A stretch of DNA of 64,000 bases, taken from positions 325,686-389,685 of the forward strand of contig JAWLAI010000006.1 in assembly GCA_041395565.1 (NCBI GenBank). Direction: 5' to 3'. Shown here piece by piece: positions 1 to 8,029 of the stretch. The notes beneath the pieces were generated by a model that was not told the origin of the DNA, did not search any database, and saw only the letters and a program-made list of their open reading frames with translations. Source of the stretch: Pseudomonadota bacterium (GTDB lineage Bacteria > Pseudomonadota > Gammaproteobacteria > UBA9214). The number at the start of each line of letters is the position of its first letter. Position 1 is the first letter of the stretch. Position numbers and translations under genes: made by a program.

Positions 1-2
1 TT

Positions 3-182
3 CTCGATGAAGACTACGAGGCCAGCGAAATCTACGAAGCCTCGCGCGAGGAACTCGGGGACGCAATGTCCGCCTCTGAGCACAGCAACCGCGCTAGGCG
101 TGGCGCCCTCTCCGTGGCAAAGTTCAAGAATATCGGGTGGCTGGTCTGGGCCCGGGAAACCGGCCTCGAACCGCTGCGCTGA
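3..182 (+). CDS. Unknown protein, C-terminal 59 residues (5' end outside window)
   Basis: An open frame enters from the left edge and stops at 180-182. The visible tail is rich in Glu, Ala and Arg and ends in WLVWARETGLEPLR. No family is recognised. It converges on the flagellar block, whose last gene stops 11 bases away on the other strand. The start and most of the protein lie outside the window, so no function is proposed. Confidence 0.5.
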   Translation, partial: LDEDYEASEIYEASREELGDAMSASEHSNRARRGALSVAKFKNIGWLVWARETGLEPLR

Positions 183-193
183 AACGAGTCGCC

Positions 194-511
194 TCAACCA
201 GCGTTGGCGGCATAGCTGCTCACCGCTCGCCGACCCGCTCGCACATCCTCGAGGATAGCGGCATGCGCATCACGCGCCGCGCGGCAGTGGGTGATGACAG
301 TTCCGTTCATCTCGATGATCCGCCGGATCCCCTCAGCCAACTCCGGCGTTTCCTCCGGGTTGACGCCCCCGGCGAACAGAGTCTCGACCTGCCGTTGTAA
401 CGTATCCCGGCGCACAGCGACCCCGTCCCAGTCGGCGGCAACCGCGCACGCCTGCATCTGGCCAGCCAATTCCAGCAATCCGGCAAGCTGTTGCCGCATG
501 GATGCGGTCAT
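194..511 (-). CDS. fliT: FliT-like flagellar chaperone
   Basis: This 105-residue, mostly helical protein begins at an ATG 13 bases after the fliS stop. Its size, helix-rich character and position directly after fliS match FliT, the cytoplasmic chaperone that holds the cap protein FliD and, in enterobacteria, also dampens FlhDC. FliT sequences diverge strongly, so the call rests mainly on gene order. The frame stays open further upstream inside fliS, but the ATG at 511 gives a protein of normal FliT length. Confidence 0.6.
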   Translation of the reverse strand: MTASMRQQLAGLLELAGQMQACAVAADWDGVAVRRDTLQRQVETLFAGGVNPEETPELAEGIRRIIEMNGTVITHCRAARDAHAAILEDVRAGRRAVSSYAANAG

Positions 512-524
512 TTCGGTAGCCGCC

Positions 525-959
525 TCAGGCACCGGCCATGGACTTGACCATTTCCCCGCCGCCGATGGCTTCCTGGGGAATGGCGTCCCAACCCTGCTTG
601 ATCTCGCGCAGCAGGCTCGCAACCTCATCGAGCGCTGCCAGCTCGTTATTGAGGTGCGCATCCATCAGGCGGCGAAACATGTAGTCGTACAGGCTATCGA
701 GATTGGCCGCCAGTTCGCCACCGGCATCCATGTCCAGACTGCTGCGCAGCCCGAGCACGATCGAACCCGCACTTGTGATGTTCCTGCCCTTATCCTCGAT
801 CTGATTGCGCTGCATTGCGCCCTTGGCCCGTGCGATCTTATCCAGCGCGCCGTCGAGCAGCATCTGGATAAGCCGATGAGGCGATGCCTCGGTGACACCG
901 GTCTGCGTGCCGACCGCCTGGTACTGGCCAATACCGCCCTGCTCTGCCGGATTCTTCAT
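525..959 (-). CDS. fliS: Flagellar secretion chaperone FliS
   Basis: This 144-residue protein matches FliS, the export chaperone that binds the C-terminal helix of flagellin in the cytoplasm and prevents premature polymerisation. The N-terminal part contains the family's ASPHRLIQMLLDGALDKI segment, and the middle carries LYDYMFRRLMDAHLNN, both typical of the four-helix FliS fold. A purine-rich AAGGAAG ribosome site lies a few bases before the ATG. It follows fliD by 125 bases and precedes fliT, the usual fliD-fliS-fliT order. Confidence 0.93.
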   Translation of the reverse strand: MKNPAEQGGIGQYQAVGTQTGVTEASPHRLIQMLLDGALDKIARAKGAMQRNQIEDKGRNITSAGSIVLGLRSSLDMDAGGELAANLDSLYDYMFRRLMDAHLNNELAALDEVASLLREIKQGWDAIPQEAIGGGEMVKSMAGA

Positions 960-1084
960 GGTGACGTGCTTCCTTGTCCTGATGGTTTATGTTTTTGACA
1001 TCCCGATTCTGCCGCAACTGACCGACCCGCCCGCCCGCAGGTAACTATGCATTTTCGATGCCAATATGGACGATGCGCGATCGA

Positions 1085-2449
1085 TTAGCGGTTATTGTAG
1101 TTGCCGATGTTCGGCAGCATCTGCAACTGCTGTGACAGATAGTCACTGGTTACCTGCATACTCCCGAGCAGCGTATCGAGCTGAGAGAACTGCGCATACA
1201 GCCCCGATTCGACCTGGGACATGCGGTATTCGAGCGACTGCTGGCGCGTCTCCAGCAGCCGCTTGCTGCCGTCCAGACTGTCGGTACGACCCTTGATCAG
1301 CCCGTCGATATCCAGCCAGCTGCCGACCAGCGTATCCAGCCGGTTGGCGAAACCCTGGCCGTCCGTCGAAAACAACTCGGACACGGCATTGAAATCAGAG
1401 ACCAGCGCGCTCTCCAGGTCAGCCGAATCCACGGTAAGGATACCGTCGCGGGAAAAGGTCAGACCGATTTCCCCGAGATAGGACAAGCCGCTGGGCAGGC
1501 CACTGGCTGGCGTGTTCATCACGCCGCGCAGGCCGCGCTCGACCGAGAACAGCGCGCTGTCGGTAGCCAGGTCGCCGTCACGCAAGGTCCGTATGGACGA
1601 CAGTACTGCATTGTAGGCATCGGCGAAGGCCTGTACGGATTCCGCCACGGCCGTGACATCACGCTCGATATCGAGCGTAACGGCACTGCCTGGAAGTGCA
1701 TTGTTCAGCTCCAGAGTGACACCGGTAATGACATCGTCTATGGTGTTGTTGCCGCGTGTAACCGAATATCCATCAACAGCGATTTCGGCATCCAGCAGCG
1801 CGGTGTTACCGCCAATCTGATTCAGCTCCTGGAAGCCGAAGGTAGACGCAGATATTCCGCCAGCATATGACAACGTCAGCGCATTGGCTGCGCCGCTGTC
1901 ATCCGCGGTCAGCACGAGCTTCTGATTCCCGTCATTGCCGAAGATAATTGTGGCCGTAACACCCGGATTGGCTGCATCGGTATTGATTGCATCCCGGATC
2001 TCGCCGAGCGTCCGCGCCGCGGACAGGTCGACTGTCACGACATCCGCCGTATCCGTACCAACCTGTATGGTCAGGGCATCGCTCGAACCGCCGCCGAACG
2101 TAGCGGTATCCAATGCTTCGGCAGAGGCAAACTTGTGCCGTTCCGCCAGCCGCACCACCTCCACCTGGTAGCTGGATGCAGCGGCAGTGTTGGTGGCGGT
2201 TGCGGTAAACAGGCCGCCATCACCCGAGGTGGCAGTAAAGACCTTCAGCGAGGACGGCGTGCTGAGATCTTGCATGGCGGATTGAAATGTGGACAGCGCG
2301 CTCTTCAACGTGCCGTAGGCACTGATGCGCGCATCGATACTGTCTTTTTTCTGCTGCAGGGAAACCAGCGGCTGCCGCTCGATCTCCATCAGCTGGCTGA
2401 CGATGGAATTTACATCAAGCCCGGAACCGATGCCTGCAGCACTCAACAT
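1085..2449 (-). CDS. fliD: Flagellar hook-associated protein 2 (filament cap)
   Basis: This 454-residue protein is FliD, the pentameric cap at the filament tip that folds and inserts flagellin subunits. The N-terminus contains AGIGSGLDVNSIVSQLMEIE, the hallmark of FliD N-terminal domains, and the C-terminal third is predicted coiled coil, with a heptad-like stretch ending SQVESGLYAQFSQLDTLLGSM. The length is normal for a short FliD. It lies 38 bases downstream of flaG and upstream of its chaperone genes fliS and fliT. Confidence 0.95.
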   Translation of the reverse strand: MLSAAGIGSGLDVNSIVSQLMEIERQPLVSLQQKKDSIDARISAYGTLKSALSTFQSAMQDLSTPSSLKVFTATSGDGGLFTATATNTAAASSYQVEVVRLAERHKFASAEALDTATFGGGSSDALTIQVGTDTADVVTVDLSAARTLGEIRDAINTDAANPGVTATIIFGNDGNQKLVLTADDSGAANALTLSYAGGISASTFGFQELNQIGGNTALLDAEIAVDGYSVTRGNNTIDDVITGVTLELNNALPGSAVTLDIERDVTAVAESVQAFADAYNAVLSSIRTLRDGDLATDSALFSVERGLRGVMNTPASGLPSGLSYLGEIGLTFSRDGILTVDSADLESALVSDFNAVSELFSTDGQGFANRLDTLVGSWLDIDGLIKGRTDSLDGSKRLLETRQQSLEYRMSQVESGLYAQFSQLDTLLGSMQVTSDYLSQQLQMLPNIGNYNNR

Positions 2450-2487
2450 GATCGTGTCACTCGCGGCTCATCAGGAAATCAACCCGT

Positions 2488-2865
2488 TCAGGCACGGGCA
2501 TCGAATATTCTGCCATCGCCATCGTTGATTTGATTCATAATGGCAAGCATTTCTTCGGACGGGATCTGCCTGATCACCTCGTCCGTGTCCCTATCTACCA
2601 CCTTAACAACGATGCGGCCGCTGGTATCATCAACACTGAAGCGCAGGGCACGCTTCATCGACTGCATGCGCTCGTTCAGCCGCTCGACAACCTCTGCAAT
2701 CTGCTCCTGGAGTCTGCCTTGCTGGTCCGCACCTGTTTCCCTGGTATTGTTGCCTTGCGTCTCTTTGACTGCAGTCACCTGCACAGGCTGCGGCGGCGCA
2801 TCGAACGAACGGGACGTGATACCTGCATCCGCGAGCGGTACAAGCCGTGAAATCGGATCGTTCAT
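2488..2865 (-). CDS. flaG: FlaG family flagellar protein
   Basis: This 125-residue FlaG-family protein sits between flagellin and the cap gene, its standard place. The C-terminal half has the family core: LRFSVDDTSGRIVVKVVD followed by DEVIRQIPSEEML. FlaG affects filament length in other bacteria, but its biochemical role is unsettled. I chose the ATG at 2865 because AGGTAGGT lies about 8 bases upstream. A GTG three codons further upstream at 2874 overlaps that site. Confidence 0.88.
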   Translation of the reverse strand: MNDPISRLVPLADAGITSRSFDAPPQPVQVTAVKETQGNNTRETGADQQGRLQEQIAEVVERLNERMQSMKRALRFSVDDTSGRIVVKVVDRDTDEVIRQIPSEEMLAIMNQINDGDGRIFDARA

Positions 2866-2887
2866 ATCAAGCACCTACCTTAAAGGA

Positions 2888-2921
2888 GGGGGCTGCCGGG
2901 CGTCCCTTCCCGGCAGCTCCC
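2888..2921 (-). terminator. Hairpin after fliC, possible attenuating terminator
   Basis: A perfect 9-bp stem (GCTGCCGGG at 2892-2900 with CCCGGCAGC at 2909-2917) with an 8-base loop lies between the flagellin stop and flaG. On the minus strand it is followed by a short pyrimidine-rich run rather than a full U tract. It could allow partial termination and so keep flagellin mRNA in excess over flaG and fliD. Confidence 0.5.
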
Positions 2922-2930
2922 TTAACCCCG

Positions 2931-3740
2931 TTACTGCATCAGCGAGAGAACTGACTGCGGTACCTGGTTGGCCTGTGCCACCATCGCGGTACCAGCCTGC
3001 TGCAGAATCTGCAGACGTGTCAGGTTCGCCGTTTCGGTCGCGAAATCGGCGTCCATGATGCGGCTGCGAGCAGCGGATTGGTTCTCGGAAGCCACCTGCA
3101 GGTTATTGATGACCGACTGGAAGCGGTTCTGCACCGCACCGTAGGTCGCGCGAGCGGTGGTCACGGCGTCCAGCGCCGTGTCAACAGCACCGATGGCAGT
3201 GGTTGCACCGGAAGCGGAAGTGATGGCACCACCGGCGGCAGCCGTGGTCATCGAGGTCGTGGTGACGGTGATGGTGTCACTCGAATTGGCACCGACCTGG
3301 AAAACCTGGGCACCAGCGCCGGTACCAATGATCGCGATGCCGTTGAACGTGGTCGCACCCACCTGGCGGGTGATTTCAGTATTCAGCGCCTGGTACTCGG
3401 CGTCCAGATTGGCACGGTCGCTGGTGCTGTTGGTGGCGTTCGCCGACTGTACGGCCAGTTCGCGCATGCGCTGCAGCATGTTGGTGATCTCATTCAGACC
3501 GCCCTCAGCCGTCTGGGCCAGCGAAATCGCATCGCCCGCATTGCGGACCGCGACGTTCAGGCCACGCACCTGGGCATCGATGCGGGTGGCAATGGCCAGG
3601 CCGGCGGCATCGTCCTTGGCGCTGTTGACACGCAGGCCGGAGGACAAACGCTCGATCGAGGTCTGCAGGCCGGTCTGGGTGCGCGACAGGTTACGCTGCG
3701 CAGACAGCGACATGACGTTGGTATTGACGGAAAGTGCCAT
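2931..3740 (-). CDS. fliC: Flagellin (filament subunit)
   Basis: This 269-residue flagellin has both conserved polymerisation ends: an N-terminus beginning ALSVNTNVMSLSAQRNL with LSSGLRVNSAKDDAAGLAIA, and a C-terminus ending ILQQAGTAMVAQANQVPQSV. The central Ala/Thr/Gly-rich region is short, so the subunit has little surface-exposed D2/D3 domain. The start at 3740 is fixed by AAGGAGAT just upstream. The frame stays open further 5', but that part has no flagellin similarity. A sigma-28-type promoter lies about 110 bases upstream. Confidence 0.96.
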   Translation of the reverse strand: MALSVNTNVMSLSAQRNLSRTQTGLQTSIERLSSGLRVNSAKDDAAGLAIATRIDAQVRGLNVAVRNAGDAISLAQTAEGGLNEITNMLQRMRELAVQSANATNSTSDRANLDAEYQALNTEITRQVGATTFNGIAIIGTGAGAQVFQVGANSSDTITVTTTSMTTAAAGGAITSASGATTAIGAVDTALDAVTTARATYGAVQNRFQSVINNLQVASENQSAARSRIMDADFATETANLTRLQILQQAGTAMVAQANQVPQSVLSLMQ

Positions 3741-3851
3741 GGTAAATCTCCTTTTTGTCCAGGCAAGAACTGGTTTTGGTGCCCTTCCCTGGACCCAGTT
3801 TGTATTTGGCGGATATATCAATCCTTGTGATATTCACCGCCTCCGACTGGG

Positions 3852-3878
3852 TTAGCGTCACGGCAGGGGGATTCTTTA
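3852..3878 (-). promoter_or_regulatory. Sigma-28 (FliA) type promoter for fliC
   Basis: On the minus strand TAAA (3875-3878) is separated by exactly 15 bases from GACGCTAA (3852-3859). The FliA consensus is TAAA-N15-GCCGATAA, so the -35 matches fully and the -10 at six of eight positions. It lies upstream of the flagellin gene, as expected for a class III flagellar gene. The rest of 3741-4166 holds no gene. Confidence 0.65.
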
Positions 3879-4096
3879 ATGTTTTCTGACGCTGAGCCAG
3901 CCCACCCATACCGCCCGGGCCCGTCATCCGAAAATCGCATTTTTATTCATTTCATTCATGGCCTTATATTCTTCCCCACAGGGATGCACGCGAGCAACAA
4001 GCCGCGGTACCGGGAACGGAATACGACGTCGCAGCCAAAAAATTGTCATTATTTTGGCATCGCCGCTTCGGCGCAGGGGCGACCAGCACGCGCCGT

Positions 4097-4123
4097 TAAA
4101 CTCTATCCCGCCCTGCACGATAG
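4097..4123 (+). promoter_or_regulatory. Candidate sigma-28 type promoter for the J-domain/PilZ gene
   Basis: TAAA (4097-4100) is followed after exactly 15 bases by CACGATAG (4116-4123), which matches GCCGATAA at five of eight positions. The predicted leader to the ATG at 4167 would be about 35-40 bases. The match is partial and supported mainly by spacing and by the flagellar neighbourhood. Confidence 0.35.
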
Positions 4124-4166
4124 CCCTGGAACAGGATCTTTCGGCCACGACACGAGCAGGGCGCCC

Positions 4167-4898
4167 ATGCAAAACCGCCGTAACTACTACCGTATCCTGC
4201 ATATCCAGCCGGATGCGCCCACCGCCATTATCAAAGCCAGCTATCGCACCCAGATGCAGAAGCTGCGGATGCACCCGGATCTGGGGGGTGACGAGTGGAA
4301 CGCCCAACTGCTGAACGAGGCCTATCGAACGCTATCCGATCCGGATCTGCGCCGCGCCTACGATCGGGAATTTTTCGCGGCACGCGGCAAGTTACGCGAA
4401 TCCGCCCGGCGCGACACTGCGACTGCAACGACCACGGGAACTGTTGACTCCGCGCAGACGGCATTCAAACCTGATCCCTCGCGCTGCCCATTCTGCAATT
4501 CCGTCAGACCTGCTCGGCAGATCTATCCCGGCCCTGCAGACTGTCCGAACTGTGGGGCACCGCTCGAGACAGCCAACAACCTGAGACTGATCCAGAATGC
4601 CAGGCGCGCGGTTGCGCGCAGCAGTCGGAATGAAGCCATCGCCATCTGCCTTGCTCCCGGCACGAAGCGCCACCCGGGCACCTTACGCGACCTGTCGCCG
4701 AACGGCATGCAACTGCTCAGTCCGACGCCGTTGCAGATAAACCAGGTCATTCAAATAACCTGCGCAGCGCTTACCGCAACCGGCCGGATCACATACTGCA
4801 ACCGCGTATCCGGCAGTGGCCAGTTCATTGCTGGCCTGGAATTTCTCACCTTGCGATTTTACGAACGCTCCGGCACATTCCTGTCTGTGAGCGCCTGA
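4167..4898 (+). CDS. J-domain / zinc-ribbon-like / PilZ fusion protein
   Basis: This 243-residue protein joins three modules. Residues 5-70 form a DnaJ J-domain with the diagnostic HPD at 36-38, which should stimulate a DnaK ATPase. Residues 107-129 hold two CxxC pairs (CPFC and CPNC), probably binding one zinc. Residues 145-232 form a PilZ domain with R147/R151 and the DLSPNG motif at 175-180, the RxxxR and DxSxxG signature of c-di-GMP binding. It is divergent from fliC and has a possible sigma-28 promoter. Inference: a c-di-GMP-responsive DnaK adaptor, possibly acting in flagellar assembly. The ATG at 4167 was chosen because the J-domain starts directly there. Confidence 0.8.
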   Translation: MQNRRNYYRILHIQPDAPTAIIKASYRTQMQKLRMHPDLGGDEWNAQLLNEAYRTLSDPDLRRAYDREFFAARGKLRESARRDTATATTTGTVDSAQTAFKPDPSRCPFCNSVRPARQIYPGPADCPNCGAPLETANNLRLIQNARRAVARSSRNEAIAICLAPGTKRHPGTLRDLSPNGMQLLSPTPLQINQVIQITCAALTATGRITYCNRVSGSGQFIAGLEFLTLRFYERSGTFLSVSA

Positions 4899-5022
4899 TC
4901 GTGCCGCAGCGGCGTCGCCGCCCGGACACAGTGCCGCATGCGTAAGGCAGGCATAGCCAGGCCGCTACCGTTAACACATCGATCCGGATTCCGCGAACCG
5001 ATTCATTGACGCAATCACCACC

Positions 5023-5319
5023 ATGTCAACCCTGGGCTTGATCCTCCTGCTGCTAGTACTGCTGGCTTTCTGGTCCATCGGTCTGCGCAACCATGACACG
5101 GCAATCGCAACTGCCAGGGAAACCTGCCGGCAACGGGATGTCCAGTTCCTGGACGGAACCGCCGCACTGCAGTCGATCAAGCCGGACTGGACCAGCGCGG
5201 AAGGCCCGGTACTGCAACGCACCTATACCTTCGATTACAGCGAGGACGGCATAATACGCCGTACCGGCTGCATCATCATGCGCAACAGCCGGGTAACAGC
5301 GGTGCTGCTCGATGCCTGA
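5023..5319 (+). CDS. DUF3301 family membrane-anchored protein
   Basis: This 98-residue protein has one N-terminal membrane segment (about residues 4-20, LGLILLLLVLLAFW) and a soluble tail. The tail contains ARETCRQRDVQFLDGTAAL and TYTFDYSEDG, which I recognise as the DUF3301 family of gammaproteobacteria. The function is unknown. It overlaps the next gene by eight bases, indicating co-transcription. Confidence 0.75.
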   Translation: MSTLGLILLLLVLLAFWSIGLRNHDTAIATARETCRQRDVQFLDGTAALQSIKPDWTSAEGPVLQRTYTFDYSEDGIIRRTGCIIMRNSRVTAVLLDA

Positions 5320-5686
5320 AAGCCCTGCAGTCGGGCGCTTCCGGGCCAGCCTCGCCGGCAGCGCCGTGGATTTTTCCTATGTATCGGAACCCTCGGAAGA
5401 CAGGGCGGATATCCGGTTTATCGGGAAGTTCCAGGGCAGCGAGGTCGTATGGGATGCCACCGTCATGACACTCAAGCACTACAATGCCAGCCAGCTACAC
5501 CATGGTGGACCGACGACCAACAAGCAGTTCATTGATGTCGCCAGCACCGGCACGGAATACCGCAGGATAGTCATCGGGCTCGCCGTGGCGTGCATCGACC
5601 AACCGGCGTTGCTGAAAACGATGATCATGGTTAGAAAATACAAGCGCCTGCAGCCGGGGCGGCATGAATTCGGCGGCACAGGATGA
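5312..5686 (+). CDS. Conserved hypothetical protein
   Basis: This 124-residue soluble protein has no recognised domain. It overlaps the end of the DUF3301 gene by eight bases, so translation is probably coupled. It has mixed alpha/beta character, no signal peptide and no membrane segment. Notable patches are ADIRFIGKFQG and KHYNASQLHHGGP. No catalytic motif stands out. Confidence 0.65.
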   Translation: MPESPAVGRFRASLAGSAVDFSYVSEPSEDRADIRFIGKFQGSEVVWDATVMTLKHYNASQLHHGGPTTNKQFIDVASTGTEYRRIVIGLAVACIDQPALLKTMIMVRKYKRLQPGRHEFGGTG

Positions 5687-5750
5687 AGGGAATCTCAAAG
5701 ACCCAACTGCGATATAATATTCGACGGACAAAGTCTTTACGGAGCGGCCA

Positions 5751-5990
5751 ATGCCATATTACCTGTACATCGTGACTGTCAAAGAAGCAACAAATGCAAA
5801 ATCGCTCGGTTACGTCGATGAGTTCGCCGATTTCAGGACGGCAAAAAAGGAAGTGAAGCGTCTGCGGACAGAAACGCCCCTGCCCGAGGAGCAACACTAC
5901 AAGATCATCTTCGCGGCCGACCGGAGCGAGGCGGAACAAAGCCTGCTTGAATACAGGGAACAACCCATAGCAAGAGAATGGGAGAAATAG
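5751..5990 (+). CDS. Small conserved hypothetical protein (79 aa)
   Basis: This short soluble protein begins MPYYLYIVTVKE and is strongly charged, with many Lys and Glu residues in the middle (RTAKKEVKRLRTE). The start is supported by GGAGCGG about five bases upstream. I recall similar short proteins in other gammaproteobacteria but know of no assigned function. It precedes another unknown gene by 24 bases, so the two may be co-transcribed. Confidence 0.65.
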   Translation: MPYYLYIVTVKEATNAKSLGYVDEFADFRTAKKEVKRLRTETPLPEEQHYKIIFAADRSEAEQSLLEYREQPIAREWEK

Positions 5991-6014
5991 CAGCAGGCCA
6001 CGGGAGCCTGGCAC

Positions 6015-6485
6015 ATGGAAGAAAACGAGTATAAGGAAACCTACCACGCCCTCAACGTTCAACGCTGCGTCTTCGAAAAGGCGATCAATTCACGGCGTGC
6101 GCAGTGCAGCAAATCGGTTCGTTTCCATCTGGCCGACCGCGAGGGAATTTCCTGCAACCACGCTTCCGGCAATTCACTATGCACGCTGCTGCTGGAGTTG
6201 ATGCGTGCCAACGCTCGCTTTGCCCTGCACCTCGCCAGCACCCATGCACCGCTGCCACACGCGAAGGAAATCCGGGTACAGACCGGAGGCATGCTGGGAC
6301 TGCAGGGACTCGTGGAACCCGCCAAGTCAGGCCAGTCGCAGATCGATGACATCATCGGAACCATAGCTGCCGCGCTGCACCGTTACGGCAGCCTCGAGGC
6401 ACTACCCTACGACGTCATCGTCAAGGACATCGTCAGATTCGAAGGTCGCAGGAAACGATCCCGCAAACCCGATGCTGACGCATAG
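6015..6485 (+). CDS. Conserved hypothetical protein (156 aa)
   Basis: This cytoplasmic protein has no recognised family. It has four Cys in its N-terminal 60 residues, a helical middle (LCTLLLELMRANARFALHLA) and a basic tail (EGRRKRSRK) that could contact nucleic acid. It follows the 79-residue gene closely on the same strand and converges on the next gene. The function is unknown. Confidence 0.6.
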   Translation: MEENEYKETYHALNVQRCVFEKAINSRRAQCSKSVRFHLADREGISCNHASGNSLCTLLLELMRANARFALHLASTHAPLPHAKEIRVQTGGMLGLQGLVEPAKSGQSQIDDIIGTIAAALHRYGSLEALPYDVIVKDIVRFEGRRKRSRKPDADA

Positions 6486-6536
6486 GCATACACATCATGC
6501 AGCCGACCGCCGCATCCTGCGGCTACCTGGGCGCAA

Positions 6537-7214
6537 TCACTGACCTTGTAGGAGAATGCTGTCGCTAACCGTCGGAGACAGGATTTCCAGTACAGCACCA
6601 TCCAGTGTCGAATGCCTACGGACCTGATAGTACACGGTCTTCTTTCCCGCACCCTGGCTTAGCGTGAAGCCGGCCGACGCATTGATATCCTGCCACTGGG
6701 CATCGCCGAAATCGGCCTGCTCGCTCGCCCGATACTGGGTAGGCGCGCCGATCACCTTCGCATCCAGCGTAACGCCACGTCCTGTTGTCACAGCCGCACC
6801 GCCGTTGATGGCGAAACGACCGACGCGCAGACTTGCCGCTGACTCGCCGGTACCTTCGTCCTGAGTAATACAGCTGGCACCCCCGCCACCGGATGACAGG
6901 GAGAGGACCAGCATCCTGCTGGTGTTCGAAGTCACCAGAGACTCCTGTTCGGTCTTATAACCGGACATCGACGCCGTCACCAGCAGGCTCGCCCGCGGCA
7001 CGGAATCGAAGACGGCATAGCCACCTGCATCAGTCCTGGTCGCACCGAACTGGTCGAGTTTCGCACTGGTGCCGAGACACACTGCAACCCCTGCAAGCGG
7101 CAGGTTGCCGCCACGTTCAAATACCCGCACACGCAATTCCGCCGCCGTAATTCCGGTTGACACGAGCAGCAGCAGTACAGCGACGAGCCCGATCCTGTTT
7201 ACTGAGGTTTGCAT
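6537..7214 (-). CDS. Exported protein with carboxypeptidase-regulatory-like domain
   Basis: This 225-residue protein has a clear signal peptide (hydrophobic stretch about residues 7-23, cleavage near TAAEL). Residues 25-110 resemble a carboxypeptidase-regulatory-like beta-sandwich: VFERGGNLPLAGVAV, then DAGGYAVFDSVPRASLLVTASMSGY. The C-terminal half, after a Gly/Ser linker, is beta-rich and unassigned. The ATG at 7214 has AGGAGAA seven bases upstream. A longer frame from 7250 has no such site. The role is probably envelope or surface binding, but the partner is unknown. Confidence 0.7.
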   Translation of the reverse strand: MQTSVNRIGLVAVLLLLVSTGITAAELRVRVFERGGNLPLAGVAVCLGTSAKLDQFGATRTDAGGYAVFDSVPRASLLVTASMSGYKTEQESLVTSNTSRMLVLSLSSGGGGASCITQDEGTGESAASLRVGRFAINGGAAVTTGRGVTLDAKVIGAPTQYRASEQADFGDAQWQDINASAGFTLSQGAGKKTVYYQVRRHSTLDGAVLEILSPTVSDSILLQGQ

Positions 7215-7330
7215 ACCGAAGTTCTCCTGGAAAATCTTACACATCATCATTATCTATTGGTCTGTTAGATTGTCATGCAGACGCGTCAGGCTGATCGTGT
7301 CCCGGCGCTCGCGCTACCGGCAGCTGACGC

Positions 7331-7726
7331 TCAATCCGCGCTCCCGATCTCCGCAAGCACTCCGCGCACCTGCTCCGATTTGACTGGGAACGTCAGCGCG
7401 AAATGTACCGGGAGGCGGCTGCGCAACCTTTCAAACTGTGCCGCATACTCCTTTTCATAGAACACCAGCACCCGCGTCTCCGGCATGCGCTGCACGATCG
7501 CGAGCAGGGACTCCAGGCTGCTGGTGCGATCGCGGAAATCGGACTGGAAATTGAACTCCGCCACGATCACGTCCGGCGTCCGCTGCTTCAGGACTCCGAG
7601 TGCCTTGCGCATCCGTGACACGCTAACAACCTCATATCCAAACGCTTCATACAGCGACCTGAAGTCCGGATAACCCCCCAGCTCCGTAAGCGCCAGCAGC
7701 AGACGTGACCTGCCTGTCGAGTCCAT
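7331..7726 (-). CDS. Receiver-like (pseudo-receiver) domain protein
   Basis: This 131-residue single-domain protein follows the alternating beta/alpha pattern of response-regulator receivers, with ALGVLKQRTPDVIVAEFNF in place of the usual acceptor strand and LTFPVKSEQV near the place of the conserved Lys. The phospho-acceptor Asp appears to be replaced by Glu (VAEF), and the N-terminal acidic pair is missing. It is therefore probably not phosphorylated in the normal way. It is monocistronic in appearance and no partner kinase is adjacent. Confidence 0.5.
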   Translation of the reverse strand: MDSTGRSRLLLALTELGGYPDFRSLYEAFGYEVVSVSRMRKALGVLKQRTPDVIVAEFNFQSDFRDRTSSLESLLAIVQRMPETRVLVFYEKEYAAQFERLRSRLPVHFALTFPVKSEQVRGVLAEIGSAD

Positions 7727-7908
7727 GGCCAGCCCTTATTCTGTTCCCGGCCCGGCCGCTGGACTGCTGCGCCAGCAACATGACACACCCATGTCATTAA
7801 TAAACATATCTTCTTTCGCGTCAAAAATCAGTCTTTTTGCGTCGAACACCCCGGGTGAACAAAGTATCTAATTGTAATGATTGATAAATCAGTCTGCGGT
7901 ACGAGGAA

Positions 7909-7937
7909 TTGACAATTATAAATTAGATATTGCTTAT
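7909..7937 (+). promoter_or_regulatory. Candidate sigma-70 promoter of the sulfur globule gene
   Basis: A perfect TTGACA (7909-7914) is followed after 17 bases by GCTTAT (7932-7937), a weak -10. It sits in an AT-rich stretch of about 200 bases in otherwise GC-rich DNA and points to the sulfur globule gene about 90 bases downstream. The weak -10 lies inside the palindrome described separately. The remainder of 7727-8029 holds no gene. Confidence 0.45.
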
Positions 7938-7953
7938 TTAAGCAATTTCTAAT
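7922..7953 (+). promoter_or_regulatory. 32-bp near-perfect palindrome, probable operator
   Basis: The left arm reads ATTAGA-T-ATTGCTTA and the right arm TAAGCAAT-T-TCTAAT. They are reverse complements apart from one base in each arm and the central pair. It overlaps the predicted -10 region of the sulfur globule gene, the position of a repressor site. There is no G+C stem or U tract, so it does not look like a terminator. The nearby ArsR-family gene encodes an obvious candidate protein. Confidence 0.65.
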
Positions 7954-8029
7954 ATTATGACCAGGTCATTGCAGACAACTCACTACCAAAGATAACCCGG
8001 TTTGATACCGATTTTTTAGGAGAAACAAC

